DNA of 64,000 nt from Moheibacter sp035515075. Lineage in GTDB: Bacteria > Bacteroidota > Bacteroidia > Flavobacteriales > Weeksellaceae. This document shows positions 22,359 to 31,624 of the stretch, piece by piece; positions within the stretch are counted from its first letter, which is position 1, and each line of letters starts with the position of its first letter. The notes under the pieces were generated by a model. The model worked only from the letters and a program-made list of their open reading frames with translations. It did no database searches and was not told where the DNA came from. A program made the position numbers and the translations under genes. The stretch is taken from assembly GCA_035515075.1 (NCBI GenBank), contig DATJBZ010000029.1, positions 1-64,000 of the forward strand, written 5' to 3'.

Positions 22359-24893
22359 TCACGCTTGAGGTTCCGTTTCCTTTCCTTGAACTGAAATTTT
22401 CACACCATCTTTGGTGTCATTTAATTCCAATAAAAGTTGGTCGCCTTCGGAAATTTCAGAATTGATAATTTCTTCAGCCATTGGATCTTCAATGTATTTT
22501 TGCAAAGCTCTTTTCAAAGGTCTTGCGCCATAATCCTTGTCAAATCCTTTTTCTGCAATGAAATCTTTGGCTTCATCGGTCAAAGTCAAATGATAGCCCA
22601 AATCAGTCAAACGGCTGTACAGTTTTTCCAATTCGATGTCGATGATGTTGGCAATGTCTTCTTTGGTCAAAGAGTTGAAAATGATAATGTCATCAATTCG
22701 GTTCAGAAACTCGGGTGCAAAGGTTTTTTTCAATGCATTTTCGATGGTGCCTTTGGCTCTTTCATCTGAACTTCCAGTTTTGGCCAAAGTACCAAATCCA
22801 ACGCCATCACCAAACTCTTTCAATTGACGGGTACCAATGTTGGACGTCAAAATGATGATGGTATTTCTGAAATCCACTTTTCTGCCCAAACTGTCGGTGA
22901 TGTGTCCATCGTCCAAAACTTGCAACAAAATATTGTACACATCGGGATGCGCTTTTTCAATTTCATCCAAAAGAATGACTGAATAGGGTTTTCTGCGAAC
23001 CGCTTCGGTCAATTGCCCGCCTTCTTCATAGCCAACATAGCCCGGAGGCGCGCCGACCAATCTTGAAATCGTGAATTTTTCCATGTATTCACTCATGTCG
23101 ATGCGAATCAAAGAATCTTGCGAGTCAAACAATTCAGAAGCCAAAACTTTGGCCAATTGGGTTTTTCCAACGCCTGTTGTTCCTAAAAAGATGAATGAAC
23201 CAATCGGTCTGTTGGGATCTTTCAATCCAGCGCGGTTTCTTTGAATGGCTTTGACCACTTTTTCAACTGCTGGATCTTGTCCAATTACTTTCCCTTTCAT
23301 CAACGCATTCATTTGCGCCAATTTCTTCAATTCTTTTTCAGCCACTCGGTGCACTGGAATGCCACTCATCATGGACACGACTTCCGCAACATTTTCTTCA
23401 GAAACGATTTCACGGTTTTCTTGGGTGGCTTGCAACCACTCAGCTTGCGCTTTTTTCAATTGAAATTCCACCTGAGTTTCTTCTTCTTTCAATTTGGCCG
23501 CTTCCTCATACTTTTGTTTTTTGACCACTTTGGTTTTCTCTTCGCGAACTTCTTCCAATTGTTTTTCTAAATCGACAATTTCTTGTGGAACGCGGATATT
23601 TTTGATGTGCACTCTTGAACCTGCTTCGTCCAAAGCATCAATGGCTTTGTCGGGCAAGAAACGATCAGTGATGTATCTTGAAGTCAAATTCACACAAGCC
23701 AAAATGGCTTCATCGGTATAGTTCACATTGTGGTGTGCTTCATATTTGTCTTTGATTTGATGCAAAATTTGAACGGTTTCTTCAGCGGATGTCGGTTCTA
23801 CCATGACGGTTTGAAACCTTCTGACCAAAGCACCATCTTTTTCGATGTATTGGCGGTATTCGTCCAAAGTCGTTGCACCAATGCACTGAAGTTCTCCTCT
23901 TGCCAAAGCGGGTTTGAACATATTGGAAGCATCCAACGAGCCTGTTGCGCCACCTGCACCCACAATGGTGTGCAATTCATCAATGAACAAAATGATGTCG
24001 TCATTTTTTTCCAATTCATTCATGATGGCTTTCATTCTTTCTTCAAATTGCCCACGGTATTTTGTGCCCGCTACCAAACTTGCCAAATCCAAGGTCACCA
24101 CACGTTTGTTGTACAATACGCGGGAAACTTTTCTTTGGATGATGCGCAAGGCCAATCCTTCTGCAATGGCGGATTTTCCTACGCCAGGCTCACCAATCAA
24201 CAAAGGATTGTTTTTCTTTCTTCGGCTTAAAATTTGAGAAACCCGTTCGATTTCTTTTTCTCGACCGACCACTGGATCCAGTTTTCCTTCAATGGCAATC
24301 AAAGTCAAATCCCGACCAAAATTATCCAAAACAGGTGTTTTTGATTTTGCAGTGCCTCTGGGTGGAGTCGATCGCTCAAATTCACTTCTGCCACCTCTTT
24401 CTTCGTCATCTCCGAAATTGGCATCCGCTCTTGGTCCTTCTTCAAAATCATCTTCCATATTGTCATGGAATTTGAATTCTGATTTGACCACTTTGTAATC
24501 GATGTCCAATTTCATCAACAATCGGGTGATGGGATCATTTTCATTGCGCAAAATGCACAACAAAAGATGCACAGTATTGACCCTTGAGTTTTTGAACAAT
24601 TTCGCTTCTAAAAAAGAGGTTTTCAAAACCCTTTCTGCTTGTTTGGTCAATTGAATATTGGGTCTATTGCTCAAGAAGCTTTCCTTGGGTGGAGCCAATA
24701 GTTCCACTTTTTCTCTGACTTCTTTTAAATCTATATTTAAGTTTTCCAAAATAGAAACCGCCTTGCTGTCGCCATCTCTTAAAATGCCCAACAACAGATG
24801 CTCAGTGCCAATTTGGTCATGCCCCAAACGCAAAGCTTCTTCCTTGCTAAAGGCAATCACATCTTTTACTTTTTGTGAAAAATTGTCATTCAT
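22359..24893 (-). CDS. clpC: ATP-dependent Clp protease ATP-binding subunit ClpC
   Basis: An 844-residue HSP100 unfoldase that feeds ClpP. Domains in order: two Clp_N repeats (about 5-145), an acidic linker, AAA+ module D1 with Walker A GEPGVGKS (234-241) and FIDELHT, a UVR-like coiled region around 440-480 (KKQKYEEAAKLKEEE), and AAA+ module D2 with GTTGVGKT (571-578) and VILLDEIEKAHPDV, then the C-terminal D2-small domain. The ATG at 24893 is used rather than an upstream TTG because MNDNFSQKVK is the canonical start. It is monocistronic and ends at a shared terminator. No CtsR-like operator was seen. Confidence 0.94.
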   Translation of the reverse strand: MNDNFSQKVKDVIAFSKEEALRLGHDQIGTEHLLLGILRDGDSKAVSILENLNIDLKEVREKVELLAPPKESFLSNRPNIQLTKQAERVLKTSFLEAKLFKNSRVNTVHLLLCILRNENDPITRLLMKLDIDYKVVKSEFKFHDNMEDDFEEGPRADANFGDDEERGGRSEFERSTPPRGTAKSKTPVLDNFGRDLTLIAIEGKLDPVVGREKEIERVSQILSRRKKNNPLLIGEPGVGKSAIAEGLALRIIQRKVSRVLYNKRVVTLDLASLVAGTKYRGQFEERMKAIMNELEKNDDIILFIDELHTIVGAGGATGSLDASNMFKPALARGELQCIGATTLDEYRQYIEKDGALVRRFQTVMVEPTSAEETVQILHQIKDKYEAHHNVNYTDEAILACVNLTSRYITDRFLPDKAIDALDEAGSRVHIKNIRVPQEIVDLEKQLEEVREEKTKVVKKQKYEEAAKLKEEETQVEFQLKKAQAEWLQATQENREIVSEENVAEVVSMMSGIPVHRVAEKELKKLAQMNALMKGKVIGQDPAVEKVVKAIQRNRAGLKDPNRPIGSFIFLGTTGVGKTQLAKVLASELFDSQDSLIRIDMSEYMEKFTISRLVGAPPGYVGYEEGGQLTEAVRRKPYSVILLDEIEKAHPDVYNILLQVLDDGHITDSLGRKVDFRNTIIILTSNIGTRQLKEFGDGVGFGTLAKTGSSDERAKGTIENALKKTFAPEFLNRIDDIIIFNSLTKEDIANIIDIELEKLYSRLTDLGYHLTLTDEAKDFIAEKGFDKDYGARPLKRALQKYIEDPMAEEIINSEISEGDQLLLELNDTKDGVKISVQGKETEPQA

Positions 24894-24996
24894 AGGTAAC
24901 AAATATAATTACTTATTTGGGTTTTACGCATAAACAATGCCATTGTTATTTAATCTTATCGATTGTCGTTTATCTGTTAAGAATTAATTAATAAAA

Positions 24997-25647
24997 TCAA
25001 GAAATCGGACAAAATAGCAGGTCGATGGCGTTTTTCTGATGAATGATTTGGGTAATTGAAGTGGTTTGAACCGTTGGAAATCGGTCATTGGGCAACATTT
25101 TTAGTTGGTCATGCAATTGGTAAATTTCTTCTGCATTGTTGTTTTTCAAATGCTCAAATTGCATTTGATGTTCCATTTTTTCAGCAGCATTGTACAAAGG
25201 CGATGAGGAGCGAACGATGATTTCCTGTTCAGAAACGTCTTCAATGTGTTTGTTTGCTCCATCCCAAACCAAAATCTTTTTTTCGGTTGTCAAGCGGTGT
25301 AAGAAGATTAGGGTAAATGGTTCGATTCCTTCGAAATTTTCTTGTTGAGAAAATGCGTCGAAAGAAGCATATTTCAATACATCCAACAATACCAAGCCAC
25401 GGCTTTTTCGGTAAGGCGGTTGGTGCGAATGTTTTTGATATTCACCATTTAAAATGCAACAAACAAAACTTTTGGAATAATAAATCCAAGTACCACCCGA
25501 CACCAAATCTTTTGGGCCCGTGTATTTTTTGTGAAAAATCTCTTGGGTAGAAACCGCTTCAGAAGTTGGCCTTAAGTGGGATTCATCCCGGTTATGGGTC
25601 AAAATAAAGTCACCGTTTTTTTGAGAAAAAATACTAACTATACACAA
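24997..25647 (-). CDS. NRDE-family protein (TANGO2-like)
   Basis: A 216-residue protein of the NRDE/TANGO2 family, named for the motif seen here as THNRDE near residue 20. Family members begin Met-Cys; here the start codon is TTG (25647) followed directly by Cys2 (MCIVSIFSQKNGDF), and no ATG gives this start. Other family features are GGTWIYYS and CCILNGEY. An Ntn-hydrolase-like fold is proposed for the family, and haem or metabolite handling has been suggested for eukaryotic TANGO2; the bacterial role is unknown. It is divergent from the DinB-like gene. Confidence 0.82.
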   Translation of the reverse strand: MCIVSIFSQKNGDFILTHNRDESHLRPTSEAVSTQEIFHKKYTGPKDLVSGGTWIYYSKSFVCCILNGEYQKHSHQPPYRKSRGLVLLDVLKYASFDAFSQQENFEGIEPFTLIFLHRLTTEKKILVWDGANKHIEDVSEQEIIVRSSSPLYNAAEKMEHQMQFEHLKNNNAEEIYQLHDQLKMLPNDRFPTVQTTSITQIIHQKNAIDLLFCPIS

Positions 25648-25663
25648 AATTGCTTATTTTGCT

Positions 25664-25671
25664 CAAAAATA
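25664..25671 (-). promoter_or_regulatory. -7 promoter element of the NRDE gene
   Basis: TATTTTTG on the minus strand, a perfect element, 16 bp before the TTG start at 25647. Confidence 0.5.
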
Positions 25672-25694
25672 GAGATTATTCTATTGATTAACCC

Positions 25695-26201
25695 ATGGTA
25701 CTGCGAATGAAAAAAACAAGCATGCATCTTTTTGAAGAAATGAACCTTTTGTTGCAGCAATTGACCAATCAAGCCTACGGTCAATCCCTTGCTGTTTTGA
25801 ACGGAAATAGCATCGGCAAACATTTTCGACATATTTTGGAGCTTTTTGAAGCACTTTTAAAAGGAAATGCCCTAGGTACATTGAATTATGAAGACCGAAA
25901 AAGAGATGTTGAATTGGAAAACTCGATCGCAGCTTTTCGTGAAAGATTGGCTTCAATGGTTGAAGAAATACAAACTTTGAATTTGACGAAAAAAATGCAT
26001 TTGCAACAGTATTTCAATGGACAATTAATCGAAATCGAAACCAGCGTTCAGCGGGAGTTATTGTACAACATCGAACATTGCATCCATCATTTGGCCATCA
26101 TTCGCATTGGGATTGAGCAGCATTTTCCACACATCATTTTGTCCGAACAATTTGGCGTTGCCCATACTACGCTTCGTTACCGTGAGAGTATTCAAGCTTA
26201 A
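25695..26201 (+). CDS. DinB-like four-helix protein
   Basis: A 168-residue helical protein resembling the DinB/YfiT metal-binding family. Conserved stretches are IGKHFRHILELFEALLKG and LLYNIEHCIHHLAIIRIGI, with histidines at three positions (KHFRH, EHCIHH) that could form the metal site, and the ending FGVAHTTLRYRES. The start is taken at 25695; an internal ATG at 25707 is also possible. It overlaps the following ATP-grasp gene by 20 bp. Activity is unknown; DinB-like proteins include thiol-dependent transferases. Confidence 0.72.
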   Translation: MVLRMKKTSMHLFEEMNLLLQQLTNQAYGQSLAVLNGNSIGKHFRHILELFEALLKGNALGTLNYEDRKRDVELENSIAAFRERLASMVEEIQTLNLTKKMHLQQYFNGQLIEIETSVQRELLYNIEHCIHHLAIIRIGIEQHFPHIILSEQFGVAHTTLRYRESIQA

Positions 26202-27153
26202 CATACCTCCGTATGAATATTGGCCTTTTTGGTTGTTTTATGCACCAGTGGTACCGCTGTGGTTGTGGTATGCGGTGCGTTCAAAATCTTCGACTTACTT
26301 CTGCAAAGTCAATCCAGGGATAGAGTTTGGCGGTTTTTTGGATTATTCAAAACACCAGATTTTAGCGCAAGTTCCTCAGGAATTCGAACCCAACACACTT
26401 TTTATTTCCCATAAAGATGAATGCCATGAAAAACCGAATTTCCCATTTGTTGTGAAACCCGATGTGGGGGAAAGGGGCGTAAATGTTGAGATCATTCGTT
26501 CTTTTCAAGATTGGAAAAATTATCCCATCAAAGAAAATCTAATTCTTCAAAATTACATCGATTGGCCTTTGGAATTTGGTGTTTTTTATGTGCGCAAACC
26601 CAATGAAGAAAAGGGAAGCATTTTATCCATTACTGGAAAGGAGTTTTTGGTTTTTGAAGGAAATGGTCTGCAAACTTTGAAAGAATTTGTTGTAGAAAAT
26701 CCAAGAGCAAGACAACGTGAAAATTATTTGAAAGAGAAATTTAAAAATCAATGGGAAACAGTTTTGCCCAAAGGGAAGCAACTTTTTTTAGAACCCATTG
26801 GAAACCACAACCGAGGAACCCGTTTTTACGATGCATCTGATTTGAAGACTACAGAATTAATTGAAAAAATAGATGCAATTGCCCAACAAATCAATGGATT
26901 TTATTATGGTCGCTTTGATGTGAAAGCGGTTTCAATAGAGGAGTTTCAACAAGGAAAATTCATGGTGTTGGAAGTCAATGGCGCCAATTCAGAGCCTACG
27001 CACATTTATGATGAAAACTTCAATTTGTGGCAAGCTTACCGAGAAGTGGGGCGGCATTTGAAACATCAGTTTGACATTGCGAAATTTCATCCCAAAACCC
27101 ATCGGGCTTCGCTTTTTTATCAAGCAATTTTTCGTAGATTGATCAGGAATTGA
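26182..27153 (+). CDS. ATP-grasp domain protein (D-alanine-D-alanine-ligase-like)
   Basis: A 323-residue protein with an ATP-grasp fold: FVVKPDVGERGVNVEII is the nucleotide-binding loop, LILQNYIDWPLEFGVFYV the central strand, and LEVNGANSEPTHIYDEN the metal-binding end. No in-frame ATG exists at the right place. The GTG at 26182 (VRVFKLNIPPYEYWPFW) is the best start and overlaps the DinB-like gene by 20 bp. The tryptophan- and proline-rich N-terminal segment (PFWLFYAPVVPLWLWYAV) is hydrophobic enough for one membrane-associated helix. Which carboxylate-amine ligation it performs is unknown; a D-Ala-D-Ala ligase of cell-wall synthesis is unlikely from the divergent N-domain. Confidence 0.75.
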   Translation: MRVFKLNIPPYEYWPFWLFYAPVVPLWLWYAVRSKSSTYFCKVNPGIEFGGFLDYSKHQILAQVPQEFEPNTLFISHKDECHEKPNFPFVVKPDVGERGVNVEIIRSFQDWKNYPIKENLILQNYIDWPLEFGVFYVRKPNEEKGSILSITGKEFLVFEGNGLQTLKEFVVENPRARQRENYLKEKFKNQWETVLPKGKQLFLEPIGNHNRGTRFYDASDLKTTELIEKIDAIAQQINGFYYGRFDVKAVSIEEFQQGKFMVLEVNGANSEPTHIYDENFNLWQAYREVGRHLKHQFDIAKFHPKTHRASLFYQAIFRRLIRN

Positions 27154-27223
27154 ACATCAGACATTTTGGCAGGAGTTGTTAGGCTGGAATAGTTTGTGAA
27201 ATTTTATCCATCAAATATTCTCC

Positions 27224-28015
27224 ATGAAATACCCTTTTCCTAAAAATACCCTGTATGTGCCTTTGGTGCTGATCGCTATGATTTGGGGAACTTTTTTTCT
27301 ACAACATTTGGGCTTAGGGAAATTCAATTGTTATGGGGTTGTGCCGAGAAATATGATTGGATTGAGAGGCATTCTTTTCAGCCCATTGTTTCATTCTGGT
27401 TGGAAACATTTGATCAACAATTCGATCCCATTGGTCGTTTTGAGCTTTTTTGCGGTCTTGTTTTATGAACGCATCGCCTATTATGTGATTGCATTCGGTT
27501 GGCTGTTCACTGGATTGTTGGTATGGATTTTTGGCAATTTCTTGGATGGCGATGCTGTTGGTTGCCATATTGGCGCAAGTGGCGTGGTGTATTTATTGGC
27601 AGCGTATGTATTTTTTAGCGGAATTTTCAAGAAATCAAGGAATTTGATTGCGATTTCACTGTTGGTTGCCTTTTTATATGGAAGCATGATTTGGGGCGTT
27701 TTCCCAGAAGAATTGTTGCCCAATTTCTACAAAGAAGACAGCAATCCCATTTCTTGGGAAAGCCATTTGGCGGGTGCAGTTGTGGGATTAATTTTTGCCA
27801 TTATCACGCGAAAACACGGTCCTGTCAAAACCAAATTCACTTGGGAAGAAAGATCAGAATTAGATGAAAGAGAACAATGGATTTGGGAACGATACAAAGA
27901 AACTTTGTCTGAGGAAGAAAGATTGGCTTTAGAAGAAAAACACGGTGAAATTACTGAGAAAAAACAAAAAGAAGATCACGACCAAGACAATTATTGGTTT
28001 CAAACACAAACTTGA
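27224..28015 (+). CDS. Rhomboid-family intramembrane serine protease
   Basis: A 263-residue membrane protease. The catalytic serine is Ser119 in GASGVVYLL and the partner His181 in WESHLAGAVVGL. The L1-loop region shows HSGWKHLINNS (57-67), as in active rhomboids, and six hydrophobic spans are visible. After residue 195 comes a soluble, highly charged tail of about 65 residues (EERSELDEREQWIWERYKE), longer than the minimal rhomboid core. The next gene on the opposite strand ends only 2 bp away. Substrates are unknown. Confidence 0.87.
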   Translation: MKYPFPKNTLYVPLVLIAMIWGTFFLQHLGLGKFNCYGVVPRNMIGLRGILFSPLFHSGWKHLINNSIPLVVLSFFAVLFYERIAYYVIAFGWLFTGLLVWIFGNFLDGDAVGCHIGASGVVYLLAAYVFFSGIFKKSRNLIAISLLVAFLYGSMIWGVFPEELLPNFYKEDSNPISWESHLAGAVVGLIFAIITRKHGPVKTKFTWEERSELDEREQWIWERYKETLSEEERLALEEKHGEITEKKQKEDHDQDNYWFQTQT

Positions 28016-28017
28016 CT

Positions 28018-28965
28018 TTAAGGCTGTGGGTCATTATCTATTTCAACTTCTGTTTTTTTGACCAATACGGCAAAATGACTCGGATGAATGCCGTCATCGA
28101 AAGTTTGCGCATAAATTTTGGTGAATTCCGCTCCATAATAAACAATGGCAGCCGAATAATACACCCATAGCATCAAAATAATCAATGAACCTGCAGTGCC
28201 AAATGCGCTGGCAGTCGCATTATTTTGTAAATAAAATGAAATGCCCATTCGGCCCAACATGAACAACAAAGTGGTCATCACTGCACCAATGATGATGTGT
28301 TGGTTCCTTACTTTGGCATCGGGCAAAACTTTAAAAATAAATCCAAAAGTGGTTGTAATGATCACGAAAGTCAAAATCGTATTTACATTTCCCAACATTT
28401 GGTTTGAAATGCCAGGAATGATGTCGTTCACATATTGAATCAGCAACACCAAAATGGAATTGAGGAGGAGCGAAGTGATCAATAAAAAGCCCATGCCCAA
28501 AATCATTGAAAAAGAAATCAATCGATTCAAAATGAATTTCAACCAACTTTTTTTGGGTTTGGGTTTCACGCCCCAAATGGTGTTGATCGAATCTTGGAGT
28601 TCAACAAAAACTGTGGTTGAAGTAAACATCAAAGTTCCCAATCCAATCACAATGCCTACATAAGAATTCGAAGTAATCGCCATATTTTCCATGATGGATT
28701 GAATTTGTACCGCCACTTGCTGTCCAAATATTTCGGTCAATTCCATCAAAACGCGCTGTTGTGCATTGTGGTCTTCTAAATATTCACCATAAAAAAAACC
28801 AATCAACCAAATGATGATCAACAAAAATGGTCCAATTGAAAAAATGGTGTAATACGCCAGAGAAGCGCTCATTTTCATACACTTGTCTTCGCTAAATTGC
28901 ATCGCAGCATCCCAAGCGATTTTTGGAATTTTTTTCCAATGTTTGAAGCTGAAAAACTGTTTCAT
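28018..28965 (-). CDS. YihY/BrkB-family inner-membrane protein
   Basis: A 315-residue protein with six predicted membrane spans. The family signature is SASLAYYTIFSIGPFLLIII near residue 33, followed later by VFVELQDSINTIWGVKPKP and SAFGTAGSLIILMLWVYYSA. It was once called ribonuclease BN by mistake; the function is unsettled. It overlaps the end of the MFS gene by 4 bp, so the two are cotranscribed. The stop is 2 bp from the convergent rhomboid gene, leaving no space for a terminator. Confidence 0.85.
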   Translation of the reverse strand: MKQFFSFKHWKKIPKIAWDAAMQFSEDKCMKMSASLAYYTIFSIGPFLLIIIWLIGFFYGEYLEDHNAQQRVLMELTEIFGQQVAVQIQSIMENMAITSNSYVGIVIGLGTLMFTSTTVFVELQDSINTIWGVKPKPKKSWLKFILNRLISFSMILGMGFLLITSLLLNSILVLLIQYVNDIIPGISNQMLGNVNTILTFVIITTTFGFIFKVLPDAKVRNQHIIIGAVMTTLLFMLGRMGISFYLQNNATASAFGTAGSLIILMLWVYYSAAIVYYGAEFTKIYAQTFDDGIHPSHFAVLVKKTEVEIDNDPQP

Positions 28966-30251
28966 TTCACTTGTTTTTTATTGGGCAAAAAGCACAAAAT
29001 CACAAAACTGATCATAAAGGAAGCACCCATCGCCAAAGTCGAAGCTTTCATGCCATCGGTCATTTCAATAATTAATCCGAAAATGAACAAACCCAAACAC
29101 AAGGCAACTTTTTCGTACACATCATAAAAACTAAAATAAGTGGTGTGGTCTTCTGTTTTGGGCAATAATTTTGCATAAGTGGACCGTGCCAATGGTTGAA
29201 TTCCACCCATGACCAAACCGACCAAAGCCGCCATGATGTAAAACTGATTTTCGACCGAAGGATGATTTTTGTCGATCATAAACCCCAATGCACAAACAAA
29301 AATCCAGATAAAAACACCGATCATCAACGTATTTCTATTGCCAATTTTCCCAGAAAGCAAAGAGAAAACCCAAGCGCCAAAAATGGCTTCCAATTGAATC
29401 AATAAAATCGTGAGAATCAACTTGTCTGTGCTCAAACCGATTTCGGATTGTCCGTACAAAGCTGCCATCAAAAAAATGGTTTGCATGCCCAAACTAAAAA
29501 AGAAAAAGGCTGCCAAGAAAATCCGCAAACTGACATAAGAATACAATTCTTTGGCAACGAAAATCAATTCCTCAAAGCTTTTCTGGATGATTTTTTTCGG
29601 AATCTTTTTATTGTAAACATTGACCGGTAGATGTTTGAAAGTAATTTGAGAAAAACCAAACCACCAAACGCCGACCAATACAAAACTGATTCGTGTAAAC
29701 AAGGCTTCATTTGATTGTCCAATGGTTTGTATCATGACCAAACAAATGACCAACAACAAAACTGAGCCCAAATAACCGATGATGTAGCCACCTGCAGAAA
29801 CTTTGTCCATCTTGTCTTCTGAAGCGATTTCAGGCAAATAAGCGTTGTAAAAAACCAAACTTCCCCAATAACCAATGCCCGCCAAAACATTGAGCAATAA
29901 ACCTAAACCAATTCGGTCTTCAGTAAAAAAAAATAGCAACACACAACTTCCTGCACCCAAATAACTGAAGAATTTCAAGAATTTCTTTTTGTTGCCAATG
30001 GTGTCCGCAATGGAACTCAAAATTGGGGAAAGGAAAATCACGATGAAAAAACAAAGCGCCAACGAAAAATTAAAGGCCGATTCTGGATGAAATCCCAAAA
30101 ATTTGATGGGCTGATCGGAATTGGACAAAGTAACCGCGCCGTAGTAAATCGGAAAAATAGCCGAGGCAATTACCAATGAATGGACAGAATTCGCCCAATC
30201 ATAAAATTTCCATGCCCGAATTATTTTTGGATTATTTTTCTCCATCATCAT
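28962..30251 (-). CDS. MFS transporter, UMF1/Atg22-like
   Basis: A 429-residue transporter with 12 hydrophobic segments. The N-terminal AWKFYDWANSVHSLVIASA matches the UMF1 (vacuole effluxer Atg22-like) family; the charged loop ADTIGNKKKFLKFF follows span 2, as in MFS proteins. MGGIQPLARSTYAKLLP, near the ninth span, is a family hallmark. Three successive methionines (30251, 30248, 30245) leave the exact start open. It leads the two-gene unit with the YihY protein. The substrate is unknown; amino acids have been proposed for relatives. Confidence 0.83.
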   Translation of the reverse strand: MMMEKNNPKIIRAWKFYDWANSVHSLVIASAIFPIYYGAVTLSNSDQPIKFLGFHPESAFNFSLALCFFIVIFLSPILSSIADTIGNKKKFLKFFSYLGAGSCVLLFFFTEDRIGLGLLLNVLAGIGYWGSLVFYNAYLPEIASEDKMDKVSAGGYIIGYLGSVLLLVICLVMIQTIGQSNEALFTRISFVLVGVWWFGFSQITFKHLPVNVYNKKIPKKIIQKSFEELIFVAKELYSYVSLRIFLAAFFFFSLGMQTIFLMAALYGQSEIGLSTDKLILTILLIQLEAIFGAWVFSLLSGKIGNRNTLMIGVFIWIFVCALGFMIDKNHPSVENQFYIMAALVGLVMGGIQPLARSTYAKLLPKTEDHTTYFSFYDVYEKVALCLGLFIFGLIIEMTDGMKASTLAMGASFMISFVILCFLPNKKQVK

Positions 30252-30400
30252 TTCAATTAAATCGTAAATATATAGTTTAAATTTTCTTGTGAGAGGTGTT
30301 TGCAGATGAATTTCATGTAAAATGTCCGCTCCTTTTACATCGGATGCTTGAAACCAAAATGTTTCTATTCGTCCGAGTCGTTTTAATTCAGAGTATTTCT

Positions 30401-30408
30401 TACTTTTG
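30401..30408 (+). promoter_or_regulatory. -7 promoter element of the acyl-CoA dehydrogenase gene
   Basis: TACTTTTG, a perfect match, 19 bp before the ATG at 30428. Confidence 0.55.
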
Positions 30409-30427
30409 TTCCTTAAAAATTATAAAA

Positions 30428-31588
30428 ATGGCAACAGATTATTTTCATATCGACGATTTATTGACGGAAGAGCACAAATTGGTCCGTCAAAGTGTAAGAG
30501 ATTTTGTCAACCAAGAAATCAAACCAGTCATTGATCAAGCGGCGCATGACCACACGGATTTACCAGGTTTGATGCCCAAATTGGGTGCGATTGGCGCTTT
30601 GGGTCCGTACATTCCAGAAGAATATGGCGGAGCTGGTTTAGATCAAATCGCTTATGGATTGATCATGCAAGAACTAGAAGCAGGAGATAGCGCTGTGCGC
30701 TCTGCCGCTTCGGTTCAATCGTCTTTGGTGATGTTTCCGATTTATACCTTTGGTTCAGAAGAACAAAAAAGAAAATATTTGCCACAATTGGCGACAGGAG
30801 AAATGATCGGTTGTTTTGGCTTGACCGAACCAAATCATGGATCCAATCCTGCTGGAATGGAAACCCGCGTGGTTGACAAAGGCACGCACTATGTGTTGAA
30901 TGGTGCAAAAATGTGGATTACCAATTCACCCATTGCGGACATTGCAGTCGTTTGGGCAAGAGATGAAGAAGGAAAAATCCGTGGAATGGTGGTCGAAAGA
31001 GGAATGAAAGGATTTTCTACACCTGAAACCCACAACAAATGGTCTTTGAGAGCATCAAAAACCGGAGAATTGGTTTTTGAAAATGTGGAAGTGCCAAAAG
31101 AAAATGTTTTTCCACACGTTTCCAGTTTGCGTGGTCCGCTTTCATGTTTGAATTCAGCGCGTTATGGCATCAGTTGGGGCGTAATCGGCGCTGCCATTGA
31201 TTGTTATGAAACCGCTTTGAAATATTCATTGGAAAGAAATCAATTTGGAAAACCTTTGGCAAGCTTTCAATTGCAACAAAAGAAATTGGCGGAATTTGTG
31301 ACTGAAATTACCAAAGCACAATTGTTGGCTTGGCGCTTAGGAACTTTGAAAAACGAAGACAAAGCGACTCCCGCACAAATTTCAATGGCCAAAAGAAACA
31401 ATGTGAAAATGGCGATCGACATCGCAAGAGAATCCCGTCAAATTTTAGGAGGAATGGGGATCATGGGAGAATTTCCAATGATGCGCCATGCGGCCAACTT
31501 AGAATCGGTGATTACCTATGAAGGCACACACGACATTCACTTATTGATCACGGGGCATGACGTTACAGGTATCAATGCTTTCGAATAA
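30428..31588 (+). CDS. Acyl-CoA dehydrogenase, glutaryl-CoA dehydrogenase type
   Basis: A 386-residue flavoenzyme. The ATG at 30428 (MATDYFHIDDLLTEE) is used because the upstream ATG at 30296 would include the promoter. Visible are the FAD/substrate loop CFGLTEPNHGSNP, WITNSPIADI, the C-terminal FAD motif RQILGGMGIMGEF, and the catalytic base Glu365 in VITYEGTHDIH. This glutamate position and the ending HDVTGINAF match glutaryl-CoA dehydrogenases, which oxidatively decarboxylate glutaryl-CoA to crotonyl-CoA in lysine/tryptophan breakdown. Other short-chain acyl-CoAs are possible. The E2 gene follows after 36 bp and may share the transcript. Confidence 0.85.
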   Translation: MATDYFHIDDLLTEEHKLVRQSVRDFVNQEIKPVIDQAAHDHTDLPGLMPKLGAIGALGPYIPEEYGGAGLDQIAYGLIMQELEAGDSAVRSAASVQSSLVMFPIYTFGSEEQKRKYLPQLATGEMIGCFGLTEPNHGSNPAGMETRVVDKGTHYVLNGAKMWITNSPIADIAVVWARDEEGKIRGMVVERGMKGFSTPETHNKWSLRASKTGELVFENVEVPKENVFPHVSSLRGPLSCLNSARYGISWGVIGAAIDCYETALKYSLERNQFGKPLASFQLQQKKLAEFVTEITKAQLLAWRLGTLKNEDKATPAQISMAKRNNVKMAIDIARESRQILGGMGIMGEFPMMRHAANLESVITYEGTHDIHLLITGHDVTGINAFE

Positions 31589-31624
31589 TTCTTTTTATTT
31601 TTTATTGTTTAATTGAAATCAAAC

